Positions 1 to 9,244 of a stretch of 24,392 nt of DNA are shown in pieces. Every line of letters begins with the position of its first letter. Positions within the stretch are counted from its first letter, which is position 1. The DNA is from Ottowia sp. (GTDB taxonomy: Bacteria; Pseudomonadota; Gammaproteobacteria; Burkholderiales; Burkholderiaceae_C). Under the pieces are notes generated by a model. That model worked only from the letters and a program-made list of their open reading frames with translations. It was not told the DNA's origin and made no database searches. The DNA lies in NCBI GenBank assembly GCA_023228705.1, contig JALOAS010000042.1, positions 1-24,392 of the forward strand, written 5' to 3'. Position numbers and translations under genes: made by a program.

Positions 1-189
1 ATCGGCCGCGGTGCCGTGGTTGCGGCGGGAGCTGTCGTGCGTTCGGATGTACCGGACGGGGCCATTGCTGCTGGCGTGCCCGCACGCATCATTCGCCAGA
101 GAAGATGGGCAACTGCGCGGGCAGAGGGCAAAGCATCCTGGCTGACACAATGCTGGAGGCGCTTGTCCGGATGGTCACGTCATGATTGA
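1..189 (+). CDS. Hexapeptide-repeat acyltransferase, C-terminal part (5' truncated)
   Basis: The reading frame is open from the first base and ends at TGA 187-189, leaving 62 codons of a gene that begins outside the window. The visible part starts with I-G-x-G-A-V-V-A-A-G-A-V-V, a left-handed beta-helix hexapeptide repeat. It is followed by a D-V-P-x-G-A-I-A-A-G-V-P-A-R-x-I block, the usual end of the helix in sugar O-acetyltransferases of the WbbJ/LacA type. Such enzymes move an acetyl group from acetyl-CoA to a sugar hydroxyl or amino group. A basic tail of about 28 residues follows. The next gene starts 9 bases downstream on the same strand and encodes a polyprenyl-phosphate sugar transferase, which fits a polysaccharide cluster. 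The acyl donor and acceptor cannot be read from this fragment. Confidence 0.8.
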   Translation: MGRGAVVAAGAVVRSDVPDGAIAAGVPARIIRQRRWATARAEGKASWLTQCWRRLSGWSRHD

Positions 190-198
190 GCGCATGGC

Positions 199-1311
199 AT
201 GCTTTTGCTGAGTCTGCTTGCCTTCCTTGTTTCCCTGGTTGCAGCGGGCGCCATCGTGCGCTGGTCGCCTGGCCGCCTTGGTGAGTGTGGCCCCCACGAC
301 CCGCCGCAACGCTTTCATGAGGGCAATGTGCCGCGCATAGGCGGTATCGCGCTGCTGGCTGGCATTGCCTTGGCGTGGCTCGTGGCATGGGTGGAAACTG
401 CGTTTTTCAACGACCCAGCGCGCCTGCGCCTTGACGGGCAGGGCTTCACGTGGCTTGTGATTGTCCTGCCCGCCGTGCTGGGCGGCATTGCCGAAGATTT
501 GACGCAGCGCCTGTCGGTCCGTTTCAGACTCGCCTTGACGGCCACGGCTGGACTCCTGGCCGTGGCATGGTTCGGATTTTCGGTACCACGCGTCGGACTG
601 CCCGGGTTGGATCTGCTGCTGCAGATGGCGCCGTGGCTGGGCGCGGCCATTGCGTTGGTTGCCGTGGCCGGCCTGCCGCACGCGTTCAACATCATCGATG
701 GCTACAACGGGCTGGCAGCCATGGTGGCCATCGTCGTCTGCCTGGCGCTGGCGCACGTGGCCTTGCAGGTGGATGACCGGGCGCTGGCCATGCTGATGGT
801 GACCACCGCAGCGGCAACGCTGGGGTTCCTGGTGTGGAATTATCCGTACGGCATGGTTTTTGCGGGAGATGGTGGCGCGTATTTGTGGGGCATCGTCGTT
901 GCTCTTGCCAGCCTGTCGCTGGTGCAGCGACACGCCGAGGTGTCACCCTGGTTTCCGGTGCTGCTGCTGATTTATCCAGTTTGGGAAACCCTGTTTTCAA
1001 TGTACCGCAAGCTGCGCCACGGCGTGTCGCCAGGCGTCGCAGATGCCTTGCATTTCCATCAATTGATCTACAGGCGCATCGTCAGCCGCGTGTTTGATGA
1101 TGATGCGGCGCGTGCGATGCTCATGCGCAACAGCCGCACCTCGCCTTACCTCTGGGGCCTGACGCTGCTGACCGCGGTGCCGGCCGTTCTCTTCTGGAAC
1201 AGAACCTGGGTGCTGATCGGCTTTTGCGCCGTGTTTGTCGTGGGCTATGTGCTGGCGTACCTGGCGTTGATCCGCTTCAAGGTGCCGCGTGTCCTGCGCC
1301 GCCGGCGTTGA
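199..1311 (+). CDS. Glycosyltransferase family 4 (WecA/MraY-type) polyprenyl-phosphate sugar-1-phosphate transferase
   Basis: A 370-residue polytopic membrane protein of the MraY/WecA/WbpL superfamily. These enzymes transfer a sugar-1-phosphate from a UDP-sugar to undecaprenyl phosphate at the inner membrane, the first step of O-antigen or exopolysaccharide assembly. Visible motifs are P-R-I-G-G-I near residue 45, G-G-I-A-E-D-L around 95-101 (the position of the usual Asp-Asp pair, here Glu-Asp), N-I-I-D-G-Y-N-G-L-A at 164-173, G-D-G-G-A-Y-L-W-G at 223-231, and H-F-H-Q-L at 285-289, matching the family's HIHH cytoplasmic loop. Hydrophobic segments fill the rest, and the C-terminus is a basic cluster. 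ATG 199 is chosen because both upstream ATGs (182, 194) stop at once in another frame. The gene lies 9 bases after an acyltransferase gene, so it is probably part of a surface-glycan cluster extending to the left. The sugar specificity cannot be assigned. Confidence 0.87.
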   Translation: MLLLSLLAFLVSLVAAGAIVRWSPGRLGECGPHDPPQRFHEGNVPRIGGIALLAGIALAWLVAWVETAFFNDPARLRLDGQGFTWLVIVLPAVLGGIAEDLTQRLSVRFRLALTATAGLLAVAWFGFSVPRVGLPGLDLLLQMAPWLGAAIALVAVAGLPHAFNIIDGYNGLAAMVAIVVCLALAHVALQVDDRALAMLMVTTAAATLGFLVWNYPYGMVFAGDGGAYLWGIVVALASLSLVQRHAEVSPWFPVLLLIYPVWETLFSMYRKLRHGVSPGVADALHFHQLIYRRIVSRVFDDDAARAMLMRNSRTSPYLWGLTLLTAVPAVLFWNRTWVLIGFCAVFVVGYVLAYLALIRFKVPRVLRRRR

Positions 1312-1387
1312 TGCGCGCCACCCCGCATGTGGCGTGAAGGCTTGGCGTCAAAGGTTGGGCGGCAAGCTGCAGGCAGTGGCTGGCGGA

Positions 1388-1936
1388 TCACATGCCGAGC
1401 ATGAGCTCGGCTTCTTCGGACATCATCTCGCGCGACCAGGGGGGGTCGAACACGACTTCCACGTCGACCCGGTTGACGCGCGGCAGGCGGCCGAGCTTTT
1501 GCTTGACTTCGTTGGCGATGCTCTCGCCCATGCCGCAGCCCGGAGCGGTCAGCGTCATCTTGATCGAGACCCAGATGCTGTCGTCGTCCAGGGGCATGAT
1601 GTCGCAGACGTAGATCAGTCCCAGGTCGACGATGTTGACCGGGATTTCCGGGTCGTAACACGTCATCAGGGTTTCCCAGACCAGCTCGCGGATTTCCTCG
1701 TCGCTGGCGTCGTGCGCGACGTCGTGCCCGGGGTGCAGGGGCACGTCCTTGCCGATGGCGTCTGCGTCTTCTCCCGCCAGCCGCACCAGCCGGCCTTCGA
1801 CGTACAGGGTGAAGCTGGACCCCAGCGCCTGCGTGATCTCGGCCTGCGTGCCCTCGGGCAGCTCGAAACGGTGGCCCTCGGGGATCAGCTCGACCGTGAC
1901 CTGGCGGCGGATGAGGGTGGGTTCGCGGGTTCTCAT
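1388..1936 (-). CDS. sufT: SUF-associated Fe-S assembly protein SufT (DUF59/MIP18-type)
   Basis: A 182-residue protein and the last gene of the suf operon. The first 75 or so residues form the N-terminal extension typical of the long SufT family. The rest is a DUF59 (PaaD/MIP18-like) domain: D-P-E-I-P-V-N-I-V-D-L-G-L-I-Y at 95-109, T-A-P-G-C-G-M-G at 130-137 with the conserved Cys134, and F-D-P-P-W at 163-167. Proteins of this family assist maturation of Fe-S proteins; the biochemical step is not settled. ATG 1936 is chosen because the reading frame further upstream lies inside sufU. A GAGGT ribosome site sits 6 bases before this ATG, and the sufU stop codon TGA is part of that site (TGAGGT), so translation of the two genes is probably linked. 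The gene converges with the sugar transferase gene, whose stop is 76 bases away. Confidence 0.92.
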   Translation of the reverse strand: MRTREPTLIRRQVTVELIPEGHRFELPEGTQAEITQALGSSFTLYVEGRLVRLAGEDADAIGKDVPLHPGHDVAHDASDEEIRELVWETLMTCYDPEIPVNIVDLGLIYVCDIMPLDDDSIWVSIKMTLTAPGCGMGESIANEVKQKLGRLPRVNRVDVEVVFDPPWSREMMSEEAELMLGM

Positions 1937-1944
1937 GGCGTACC

Positions 1945-2388
1945 TCAGATGGTTGTGTCGCTGCCGCTGTCGTTGAGTGCATGCGCCAGCGCGTGCCAGC
2001 CCAGCAGCGCGCACTTGATGCGGCTGGGGTAGTTCCTGACGGCCTGCAGGCTGATCAGCTTGCCCAGCACGTCCTCGTCCACGTCCTCCCGGCCGGTCAT
2101 GGCCGAGCGGAAGTGCCGCTGCAGGTCCAGCGCGCTGCTGACGGTATCGCCCTTGATGGCTTCGGTCATGAGCGACGCGGACGCGATGCAGATGGCGCAA
2201 CCCACGCCGTCGAAGCGGATGTCGTGGATGTGTCCGTCGTCCACCTGAAGCTGGACGTTGATCTCGTCGCCGCAGGAGGGGTTGCGGCCACGCGCCTGGT
2301 GCGTGGGGTGCGGCAACTGGCCGAAGTTGCGCGGCGCGCGCTTGTGCTCGACCACGACTTCGCGATACAGCTCGGTTTCAGCGCTCAT
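1945..2388 (-). CDS. sufU: Fe-S assembly / sulfur-transfer protein SufU (IscU-like)
   Basis: A 147-residue protein of the NifU/IscU-like SufU family, starting with the typical L-Y-R-E-V-V-V-E-H-x-x-x-P-R-N-F-G. The conserved ligands are present: Cys39 and Asp41 (N-P-S-C-G-D), Cys64 (G-C-A-I-C) and Cys126 (I-K-C-A-L-L-G-W). There is an extra Cys67. The longer insert between the second and third cysteine regions, compared with IscU, is what marks SufU. In well-studied systems SufU binds zinc and accepts persulfide from the SufS cysteine desulfurase, and that role is inferred here from the adjacent sufS. It starts 8 bases after the sufS stop and ends 8 bases before sufT. No sufE gene is in the operon, consistent with SufU taking the place of SufE. 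Confidence 0.94.
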   Translation of the reverse strand: MSAETELYREVVVEHKRAPRNFGQLPHPTHQARGRNPSCGDEINVQLQVDDGHIHDIRFDGVGCAICIASASLMTEAIKGDTVSSALDLQRHFRSAMTGREDVDEDVLGKLISLQAVRNYPSRIKCALLGWHALAHALNDSGSDTTI

Positions 2389-2396
2389 GCCTGGAT

Positions 2397-3671
2397 TTAC
2401 TGAAAGAATTTGATGGCGCTGGCCACGCCGGCAATCAGCTGGTCGACCTGCTGGTGCGTGTTGTACGCGGCAAAAGACGCCCGCGTGGTTGCCACGATGC
2501 CCAGGTGGCGCATCAGCGGCTGCGCGCAGTGGTGTCCGGTGCGCACCGCCACCCCGGCCTCGTCCAGCAGCGTGCCGATGTCATGCGGGTGCACGTTGTC
2601 GGAGACAAAGGAGATGATGGCCTCGGCCTCGGCTGCGTCCGGGTTGAGGATGCGCAGGCCGGGTATCTGCCGCAGCCCTTCCACGCCATGCGCGCGCAGC
2701 GCGGCCAGGTGCGCGGACAGGCCATGCGCGTTCAGGTCGGCCACGTAGCGGGCGGCAGCGGCCATGCCGACGATGCCGCCCACGTTGGGCGTCCCGCCTT
2801 CCAGCCGGGCCGGGAGGTCGGCAAACGTGGCTTCCTCGAACGAGACGGTATCGACCATGTCGCCGCCAAAGCGCAGCGGCGCCAGGCGCTCCAGCAGGTC
2901 GCGCCGGCCCACCAGCGCGCCCGTGCCCATGGGCCCGTACATCTTGTGCGCCGAGAAGGCAGCGAAGTCGCAGCCCAGCGCAGCCACGTCCAGCTGGCCG
3001 TGCCCGACCGACTGCGCCGCATCGATCACGGTGATCGCGCCGGCGTCGGCGGCAACGGCGAGCAGCTCGCGCAGCGGTGGGCAATAGCCGGTGGCGTTGG
3101 CGCATTGCGTGATTGCCAGCACCCGCGTGTGATTGGAGAGCAGCGCGCGCAGGTCTTGCACGTGGATGCGGCCTTCGGCGTCGGGCTTGAGTATGCGCAG
3201 GCTGGCGCCGGCGCGACGGGCAGCCTGCTGCCAGGGAATCAGGTTGGCATGGTGCTCCAGCCCGCTGACGATGATCTCGTCTCCTGCGCGCAGCAGCGGT
3301 TCGCCCTCGGGGGCAAGGACCATGCCCTGCGCAAGCAGGTTGAGCGCGTCGGTGGTGCCGGAGGTGAAGATGAGCTCGTGCCGCCCGTCGGCGCCGACCA
3401 GGCGCTTGACCGTGGCGCGCGCCGCCTCGAACGCGTCGGTGGCGCGCTGGCTCAGCGTGTGCACGCCGCGGTGGATGTTGGCCCGGTCATGCTGCTCGAA
3501 GCGCCGCATCGCGTCCAGTACGGCCGCGGGAGTCTGCGTGGTTGCCGCGTTGTCCAGGTAGGCCAGCGGCTTGCCGTGCACGCTTTGTTCAAGCACGGGA
3601 AACTGCCGGGCCACTTCGCGTGGATCGAGCACGGCGTCGCCCAGGATGGCGGTTGCAACGGCGTCGTTCAC
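2397..3671 (-). CDS. sufS: Cysteine desulfurase SufS
   Basis: A 424-residue PLP-dependent class V aminotransferase-fold enzyme that converts L-cysteine to L-alanine and leaves a persulfide on its active-site cysteine. Visible landmarks are Y-L-D-N-A-A-T-T-Q near residue 38, the PLP-facing V-I-D-A-A-Q-S around 215-221, the Schiff-base lysine Lys243 in S-A-H-K-M-Y-G-P, and the catalytic Cys382 in R-T-G-H-H-C-A-Q-P. The short active-site loop around that cysteine is of the group II (SufS/CsdA) type. The start is a GTG at 3671-3669 overlapping the sufD stop (GTGA), the tightest coupling in the operon. No ATG lies nearby in frame, and the N-terminal length matches the family. The partner is the adjacent SufU, which probably takes the sulfur to the SufBCD scaffold. 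Confidence 0.95.
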   Translation of the reverse strand: MNDAVATAILGDAVLDPREVARQFPVLEQSVHGKPLAYLDNAATTQTPAAVLDAMRRFEQHDRANIHRGVHTLSQRATDAFEAARATVKRLVGADGRHELIFTSGTTDALNLLAQGMVLAPEGEPLLRAGDEIIVSGLEHHANLIPWQQAARRAGASLRILKPDAEGRIHVQDLRALLSNHTRVLAITQCANATGYCPPLRELLAVAADAGAITVIDAAQSVGHGQLDVAALGCDFAAFSAHKMYGPMGTGALVGRRDLLERLAPLRFGGDMVDTVSFEEATFADLPARLEGGTPNVGGIVGMAAAARYVADLNAHGLSAHLAALRAHGVEGLRQIPGLRILNPDAAEAEAIISFVSDNVHPHDIGTLLDEAGVAVRTGHHCAQPLMRHLGIVATTRASFAAYNTHQQVDQLIAGVASAIKFFQ

Positions 3672-4930
3672 GCTGCGGCTCCGGCCTTGCGCGTTTCTGC
3701 CGCCAGGTGCGTTGCAACGGCGGTTTCCAGGTACTGCTCCAGTCCCAGCAACGCAATCAGGTCCATGTCGTCGTCCAGCACGTGCGCCAGCTGCGCCCTC
3801 AGCATGCCCTGCACGATGAGTGCGCGCGCGGTCTGCTCGCTCAGCCCGCGTTGGCGCGCGTAAAAGAGCGCGTCCTCGGGCAACGAGCCCCAGGTGGCGC
3901 CATGCTCGGCCTCGACCGCATCATGGCAGATTTCCATGTGTGGCCGCAGCGTGATGCGGGGCTGGCCGCCGCCGGTGGGGATGCCGCGCATCATCTGCAC
4001 GGTGCGGGCGTCGCGGACGCCGCGGCCCATGCGCGTCATGATGTTGACCGCGCCGCGCGCGCGGCCGCTGCCCAGCATCAGCGTCTGCATGTCGCTCAGC
4101 GTCCGCTCGGCGCCGTGCAGCGCTTCGACCTGCTGGTCCAGCGTGTTCTGCCCGGAGATGCACAGTGCCGCGCCGGTGTAAGCCTGCGCGTCGGCGCTGT
4201 CCAGCGTGAGTTCGGTGCGCTGCTGGTGGTAGCTGCTGCCGTTGCCAATCAGGATCTGGTCGTAGCGGCCGTGCCCGGCCACGTCGACGTGGATCTGGTG
4301 CGCCATGCGGCTGTCTGCCTGCGGCGTCACGACGCGCAGGTGCTGCATGCGCGCGCCGCGGCCGACCCGTACGTGGATCTGCAGGTTCTGCGCCAGCGCG
4401 TCCACGCTGCCGCTGTCATGCGTTTCCATGAGCACGCACTGCGTGCCCGGCGCCACGTCAACAATCAACGTGGGTGCTTCCACGCGGGCCAGCGCGCTGC
4501 GGTGCAGGGCCAGGCGCACGGGCGCCGCGGCTGCATCGGCCGCTGCTGCGTGGCCGCTGCCGACCTGCAGGCGCAGGCCGTGCTGGCACAGCGCCCGGTG
4601 CGCCCAGACAAAGCGGTCCTGGTGGCTGTCGCCCGGCGCGCGGGTGTCGCTGAACAGCGTCTTGCGTTGCGCCGGGTCCGCGGCGTCGAGCCATTGCACG
4701 TCCACGCGGGCCCGCGACGCATCATCGGCGATGTCCAGCTGCCAGCCGTCCCGCGCGTCTGCGGCCGGGGCGGCGGCCGATGCAGCACCTTCGGCTTCGC
4801 CCAGCCACACGTCTGCTGCCGGTGGCGGCACGTGGTGGAAATATTCGGAGCGGGGCGGGATCCAGCCCATGACCGCGAGCCGTTCGCGCGCGGCCATGAT
4901 CGGGAGTCCGGCCTCATTGGTTGCATTCAT
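3668..4930 (-). CDS. sufD: SUF scaffold subunit SufD
   Basis: A 420-residue SufB/SufD-family protein. SufD pairs with SufB and two SufC ATPases to form the SufBC2D scaffold on which Fe-S clusters are built. The C-terminal half has the family signature: a right-handed beta-helix core followed by G-R-G-x-x-D-A-R-T-V-Q-M-M and A-E-H-G-A-T-W-G, then A-L-F-Y-A-R-Q-R-G-L-S, matching the corresponding SufB segment (L-F-Y-C-Q-Q-R-G-I-x). The N-terminal half is divergent, rich in Ala and Asp, as is usual for SufD. ATG 4930 lies 3 bases after the sufC stop, and the gene ends by overlapping the sufS GTG. Order and spacing place it firmly in the operon. The alternative call, a second SufB, is unlikely because the true SufB lies two genes upstream. 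Confidence 0.93.
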   Translation of the reverse strand: MNATNEAGLPIMAARERLAVMGWIPPRSEYFHHVPPPAADVWLGEAEGAASAAAPAADARDGWQLDIADDASRARVDVQWLDAADPAQRKTLFSDTRAPGDSHQDRFVWAHRALCQHGLRLQVGSGHAAAADAAAAPVRLALHRSALARVEAPTLIVDVAPGTQCVLMETHDSGSVDALAQNLQIHVRVGRGARMQHLRVVTPQADSRMAHQIHVDVAGHGRYDQILIGNGSSYHQQRTELTLDSADAQAYTGAALCISGQNTLDQQVEALHGAERTLSDMQTLMLGSGRARGAVNIMTRMGRGVRDARTVQMMRGIPTGGGQPRITLRPHMEICHDAVEAEHGATWGSLPEDALFYARQRGLSEQTARALIVQGMLRAQLAHVLDDDMDLIALLGLEQYLETAVATHLAAETRKAGAAA

Positions 4931-4933
4931 GGT

Positions 4934-5704
4934 TCAGGCCTCCGCGGTTGCCGGCGCTTCCCTGGCGTAGCCGGTCTCGGCGATGCGCTCGGCCAGCGCC
5001 AGGCCGCCCTGCTCGGCGATGCGGCCCTCGTCCAGCCTGTGCACGGCGTCCGGCTCCAGTGCCTCTATCATCTGCAGGTAGTGCGAGATGATCAGGAACG
5101 ACATGCCCTGGCTGCGCAGGTTGGCAACCAGCTTGGTGACCGCGCGCACGCCATCCACGTCCAGCCCGGAGTCGATTTCATCGAGGATGGCCAGCCTGGG
5201 CTTGAGCAGCGCCAGCTGCAGGAGCTCGTTGCGCTTGCGCTCGCCGCCGGAAAAGCCGTCGTTGACCGGCCGGTTGAGCATGGCCTTGGGCAGTCCCAGC
5301 TCGGCGGACTGGCCGCGCGCGCTCTTGAGGAAGTCAAAGCCGTCCAGCGGGGTTTCGCCGCGCGCCTCGCGCACGGCGTTCAGCGCGGTGCGAACGAAGA
5401 CCGCGTTGCGGACGCCCGGGATCTCGGGCGGCGCCTGGAACGACAGGAACAGGCCGGCCTGCGCGCGCTTTTCGGGCGGCAGTGCCAGCAGGTCCTTGCC
5501 GCCCAGCGTTGCGCTGCCGGCGGTGACGTGGAACTGCGGGTGGCCGGCCAGCGCCAGGCCCAGCGTGCTCTTGCCGCTGCCGTTGGCGCCCATCAGGACG
5601 TGCAGCTCGCCGGTGGGGATGTCCAGCGAGATGGACTTGAGGACGTCATGGCCTCCAACCTCGACGGACAGGTCCTTGACTTCAAGCAGGGGGGATGCGT
5701 TCAT
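4934..5704 (-). CDS. sufC: SUF ATPase SufC
   Basis: A 256-residue ABC-type ATPase without membrane segments that drives conformational change in the SufBC2D scaffold. Walker A is G-A-N-G-S-G-K-S at 39-46, the signature F-S-G-G-E-R-K-R at 151-158, Walker B L-A-I-L-D-E-I-D-S-G-L-D at 171-182 and the H-loop I-S-H-Y at 206-209. The E-I-D-S-G-L-D sequence is characteristic of SufC rather than of transporters. The open frame continues upstream for 100 codons, but that part lies inside sufB and is arginine/serine-rich shadow sequence. ATG 5704 gives the normal SufC length and opens with a sensible N-terminus. There is only a weak purine-rich ribosome site. The 55-base gap after sufB is the largest inside the operon. 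It holds a small palindrome, CAATT-GA-AATTG at 5718-5729, of unknown meaning. Confidence 0.95.
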   Translation of the reverse strand: MNASPLLEVKDLSVEVGGHDVLKSISLDIPTGELHVLMGANGSGKSTLGLALAGHPQFHVTAGSATLGGKDLLALPPEKRAQAGLFLSFQAPPEIPGVRNAVFVRTALNAVREARGETPLDGFDFLKSARGQSAELGLPKAMLNRPVNDGFSGGERKRNELLQLALLKPRLAILDEIDSGLDVDGVRAVTKLVANLRSQGMSFLIISHYLQMIEALEPDAVHRLDEGRIAEQGGLALAERIAETGYAREAPATAEA

Positions 5705-5759
5705 GGCAGGTTTCTTGCAATTGAAATTGGATGTGCGTGTGTGATGACGGGCTGCGGCA

Positions 5760-7214
<1,455 letters not shown>

Positions 7215-7239
7215 CGAATACCTCCAAGAGTGGGACGAC

Positions 7240-7259
7240 TGCAGTTGCCGGCAACTGCA
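7240..7259. promoter_or_regulatory. Perfect 20-bp palindrome in the sufB leader, possible operator or RNA hairpin
   Basis: The sequence TGCAGTTGCCGGCAACTGCA is its own reverse complement. It lies 25 bases upstream of the sufB ATG and immediately before its strong ribosome binding site. As DNA it could be a dimeric repressor or activator site. As RNA it could fold into an 8-bp stem with a CCGG loop beside the ribosome site. It does not resemble the E. coli IscR type 1 or type 2 consensus as I know them. I could not find a convincing sigma-70 promoter around it, so whether it is transcribed or lies at the promoter is open. The palindrome is seen directly; the role is inference. Confidence 0.45.
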
Positions 7260-7492
7260 TGAATGAAAGTTCGTTGTTGCGTCTAAGGTAACGCAGAACC
7301 GGACACCGTACACGCACTGTGGTCATGTTGACGACTACTGGATTGGGGCGTGATGCCACCGGCCCGGTCCGCCGGCCAAGCATGCCGTGGTTCAACGCAG
7401 CGCGGCTGCGGGTTGGTACGGGCCGCGCGCGTGCCGTGCGATACCACAGCGCCCGCGTCCTGGCAGGCCTGCGCAACGGATTTTTGCGCTGT

Positions 7493-9244
7493 TCAGCGTC
7501 CCGAGCCCTTGCGCCGGTTGCCGCCCCCATGACCCGAGCGGCGATGCCGGCCCGAGCCCTTGCCCATGACGTCGGCGCCGGTGCGCAACGGGTCGGGGAT
7601 TTCCGGGCTGCCGCTGCCGCCCGGTGAATGCCGCCTGTTGCGCGCGCCGCTCAGGTTGATCTGCAGCGGATCGACGTTGCGCGGCAACTCGTCGGCTGCT
7701 GCGTTGCCATTTGCACCGTCTCTTTCGTCGCTGTGGTCGCTGTGGTCGCTGTGTGGCTGGCGCTGGCCGTCTTCCTGGGCCGTGCGCGCCGCGGGCTTGC
7801 CGCCGCGACCGCGGGACCGGCTGCGGCGACCACCGGGCCGGCGGCGGCTGTTGTCTGCAGCGGCGCCGCCCGCGCCGTGGCGGTCGTCCGGACGCGCCGG
7901 CGCGTCTTCAGCGGCCTCGGTCTTGGTCCGCGGGGCCTGTTTCCTGCGTTCGCCGCCGCTGCCGCGGGCTGCCTTGTTGGCACGCATGCGCTCGGACAGC
8001 GCCCGGCGCGCCGAGCGTGCGGCTGCCTGCATCTCCGCCGGGCTGGGCGCCTTGCCCAGTCCGCCCCAGAGGATCTGCCGGCCCATGGCGATGGGCTCTG
8101 CCTTTTCATCGGGTGCCGGTCCGTAGTCGGGCAGGATCTTCACCGCTATCTGCTGGTGGGTGAAGCGCTCGATGGCGTGCATGAAGCCTTCTTCGTCCAT
8201 GCAGACCAGGCTCGCGGCCTGGCCTTCGGCGCCGGCACGGCCGGTGCGGCCAATGCGGTGCACGTAGTCCTCGGGCACGTTGGGGATGTCGTAGTTCACC
8301 ACCTGCGGCAACTCGTCGATGTCGATGCCGCGCGCGGCAATGTCGGTTGCCACCAGCGCCTGCAGCTGGCCGTTCTTGAATTTGTCCAGCGCCTCGGTGC
8401 GCGCGCTCTGGCTCTTGTTGCCGTGCAGCGCCAGGGCCGAGATGCCGTGCTCCTCCAGGCTGCGCGCCACCTGGTTGGCCGTGAACTTGGTGCGCGTGAA
8501 AACCAGCACCTGCGACCAGCCGTCGTGCAAGATCAGATGCCGGAGTGCGTCGGTCTTGCGGTCCCGGCCCACCGGGTAGATGGTCTGCTGGATGCGCTGG
8601 GCCGTGCTGTGCGGCGGCGCCACCTGCACGCTTTGCGGGTCATTGAGCAGCTCCCCAGCCAGGTCCCGGATTTCCCGGCTCAACGTGGCTGAGAACAGCA
8701 GGCTTTGCCGCTCCCTTGGCAGCAGCGCCATGATTTTCTTGACGTCGTGGATGAACCCCATGTCAAGCATGCGGTCGGCTTCGTCCAGGACCAGGATTTC
8801 CACGTGCCTCAGGTCCACGTGGCCCTGCTCCTGCAGGTCAAGCAGGCGTCCTGGCGTTGCAACGACGATGTCGGGGTGTTTCTGCAGGCGGCGGATCTGC
8901 GGCTCGGCGCCAACGCCGCCAAAGATCACCATGCTGCTGAGCTTGAGGTGCTTTCCGTAGATCTTGATCGAGTCGCCGATCTGCGCCGCCAGCTCGCGCG
9001 TGGGCGTGAGGGCCAGCACCCGGATCGCGCCGGGCTGCCGCGCCGGGTTCGTGCTCAGCAGTTGCAGCAGCGGCAACGAAAATCCGGCGGTTTTCCCGGT
9101 TCCGGTCTGCGCGCCCGCCAGCACGTCCTGACCGCTGAGGATGAGCGGGATCGCCTGCGCCTGGACGGGCGTGGGCTCGGTGTAGCCTTGCTCGTGCACG
9201 GCTTTCAGGAGGGGAGGCAGCAGGTTCAGTTCTTCAAATGTCAT
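7493..9244 (-). CDS. rhlE: ATP-dependent DEAD-box RNA helicase, RhlE type
   Basis: A 583-residue DEAD-box helicase. The Q motif (G-Y-T-E-P-T-P-V-Q) is at 20-28, Walker A A-Q-T-G-T-G-K-T at 45-52, P-T-R-E-L at 81-85, T-P-G-R at 130-133, D-E-A-D at 154-157, S-A-T at 185-187, and the C-terminal lobe motif H-R-I-G-R-T-G-R at 329-336. H-G-N-K-S-Q-S-A-R-T near 274 is typical of RhlE. After about residue 420 the protein becomes a long, low-complexity, Arg/Gly/Ser-rich basic tail, expected to bind RNA. The tail contains a His-Ser-Asp triplet repeat. RhlE proteins unwind structured RNA in ribosome assembly and RNA decay, often at low temperature. ATG 9244 opens with M-T-F-E-E-L, matching RhlE N-termini. 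A second ATG at 9262 would add six residues. Neither has a good ribosome site. Confidence 0.9.
   Translation of the reverse strand: MTFEELNLLPPLLKAVHEQGYTEPTPVQAQAIPLILSGQDVLAGAQTGTGKTAGFSLPLLQLLSTNPARQPGAIRVLALTPTRELAAQIGDSIKIYGKHLKLSSMVIFGGVGAEPQIRRLQKHPDIVVATPGRLLDLQEQGHVDLRHVEILVLDEADRMLDMGFIHDVKKIMALLPRERQSLLFSATLSREIRDLAGELLNDPQSVQVAPPHSTAQRIQQTIYPVGRDRKTDALRHLILHDGWSQVLVFTRTKFTANQVARSLEEHGISALALHGNKSQSARTEALDKFKNGQLQALVATDIAARGIDIDELPQVVNYDIPNVPEDYVHRIGRTGRAGAEGQAASLVCMDEEGFMHAIERFTHQQIAVKILPDYGPAPDEKAEPIAMGRQILWGGLGKAPSPAEMQAAARSARRALSERMRANKAARGSGGERRKQAPRTKTEAAEDAPARPDDRHGAGGAAADNSRRRPGGRRSRSRGRGGKPAARTAQEDGQRQPHSDHSDHSDERDGANGNAAADELPRNVDPLQINLSGARNRRHSPGGSGSPEIPDPLRTGADVMGKGSGRHRRSGHGGGNRRKGSGR
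7727..7753. repeat. Three tandem 9-bp repeats inside the rhlE tail
   Basis: The unit GTCGCTGTG occurs three times without interruption. On the coding strand it encodes His-Ser-Asp three times within the disordered basic tail of the helicase. Because the unit is a multiple of three, gain or loss of copies would change tail length without shifting the frame. This is a simple coding repeat; no functional role is claimed. Confidence 0.8.

Noticed and set aside
1316..1334. Hairpin CGCCAC/GTGGCG between the converging sugar transferase and sufT genes
   Set aside because: The stem is 6 bp with a 7-base loop and no T-run follows on either strand, so a terminator is not supported.
7471..7489. Inverted repeat GCGCAA/TTGCGC downstream of rhlE as a terminator
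   Set aside because: On the minus strand the T-run is missing after the stem; a short A-rich loop alone is not enough.
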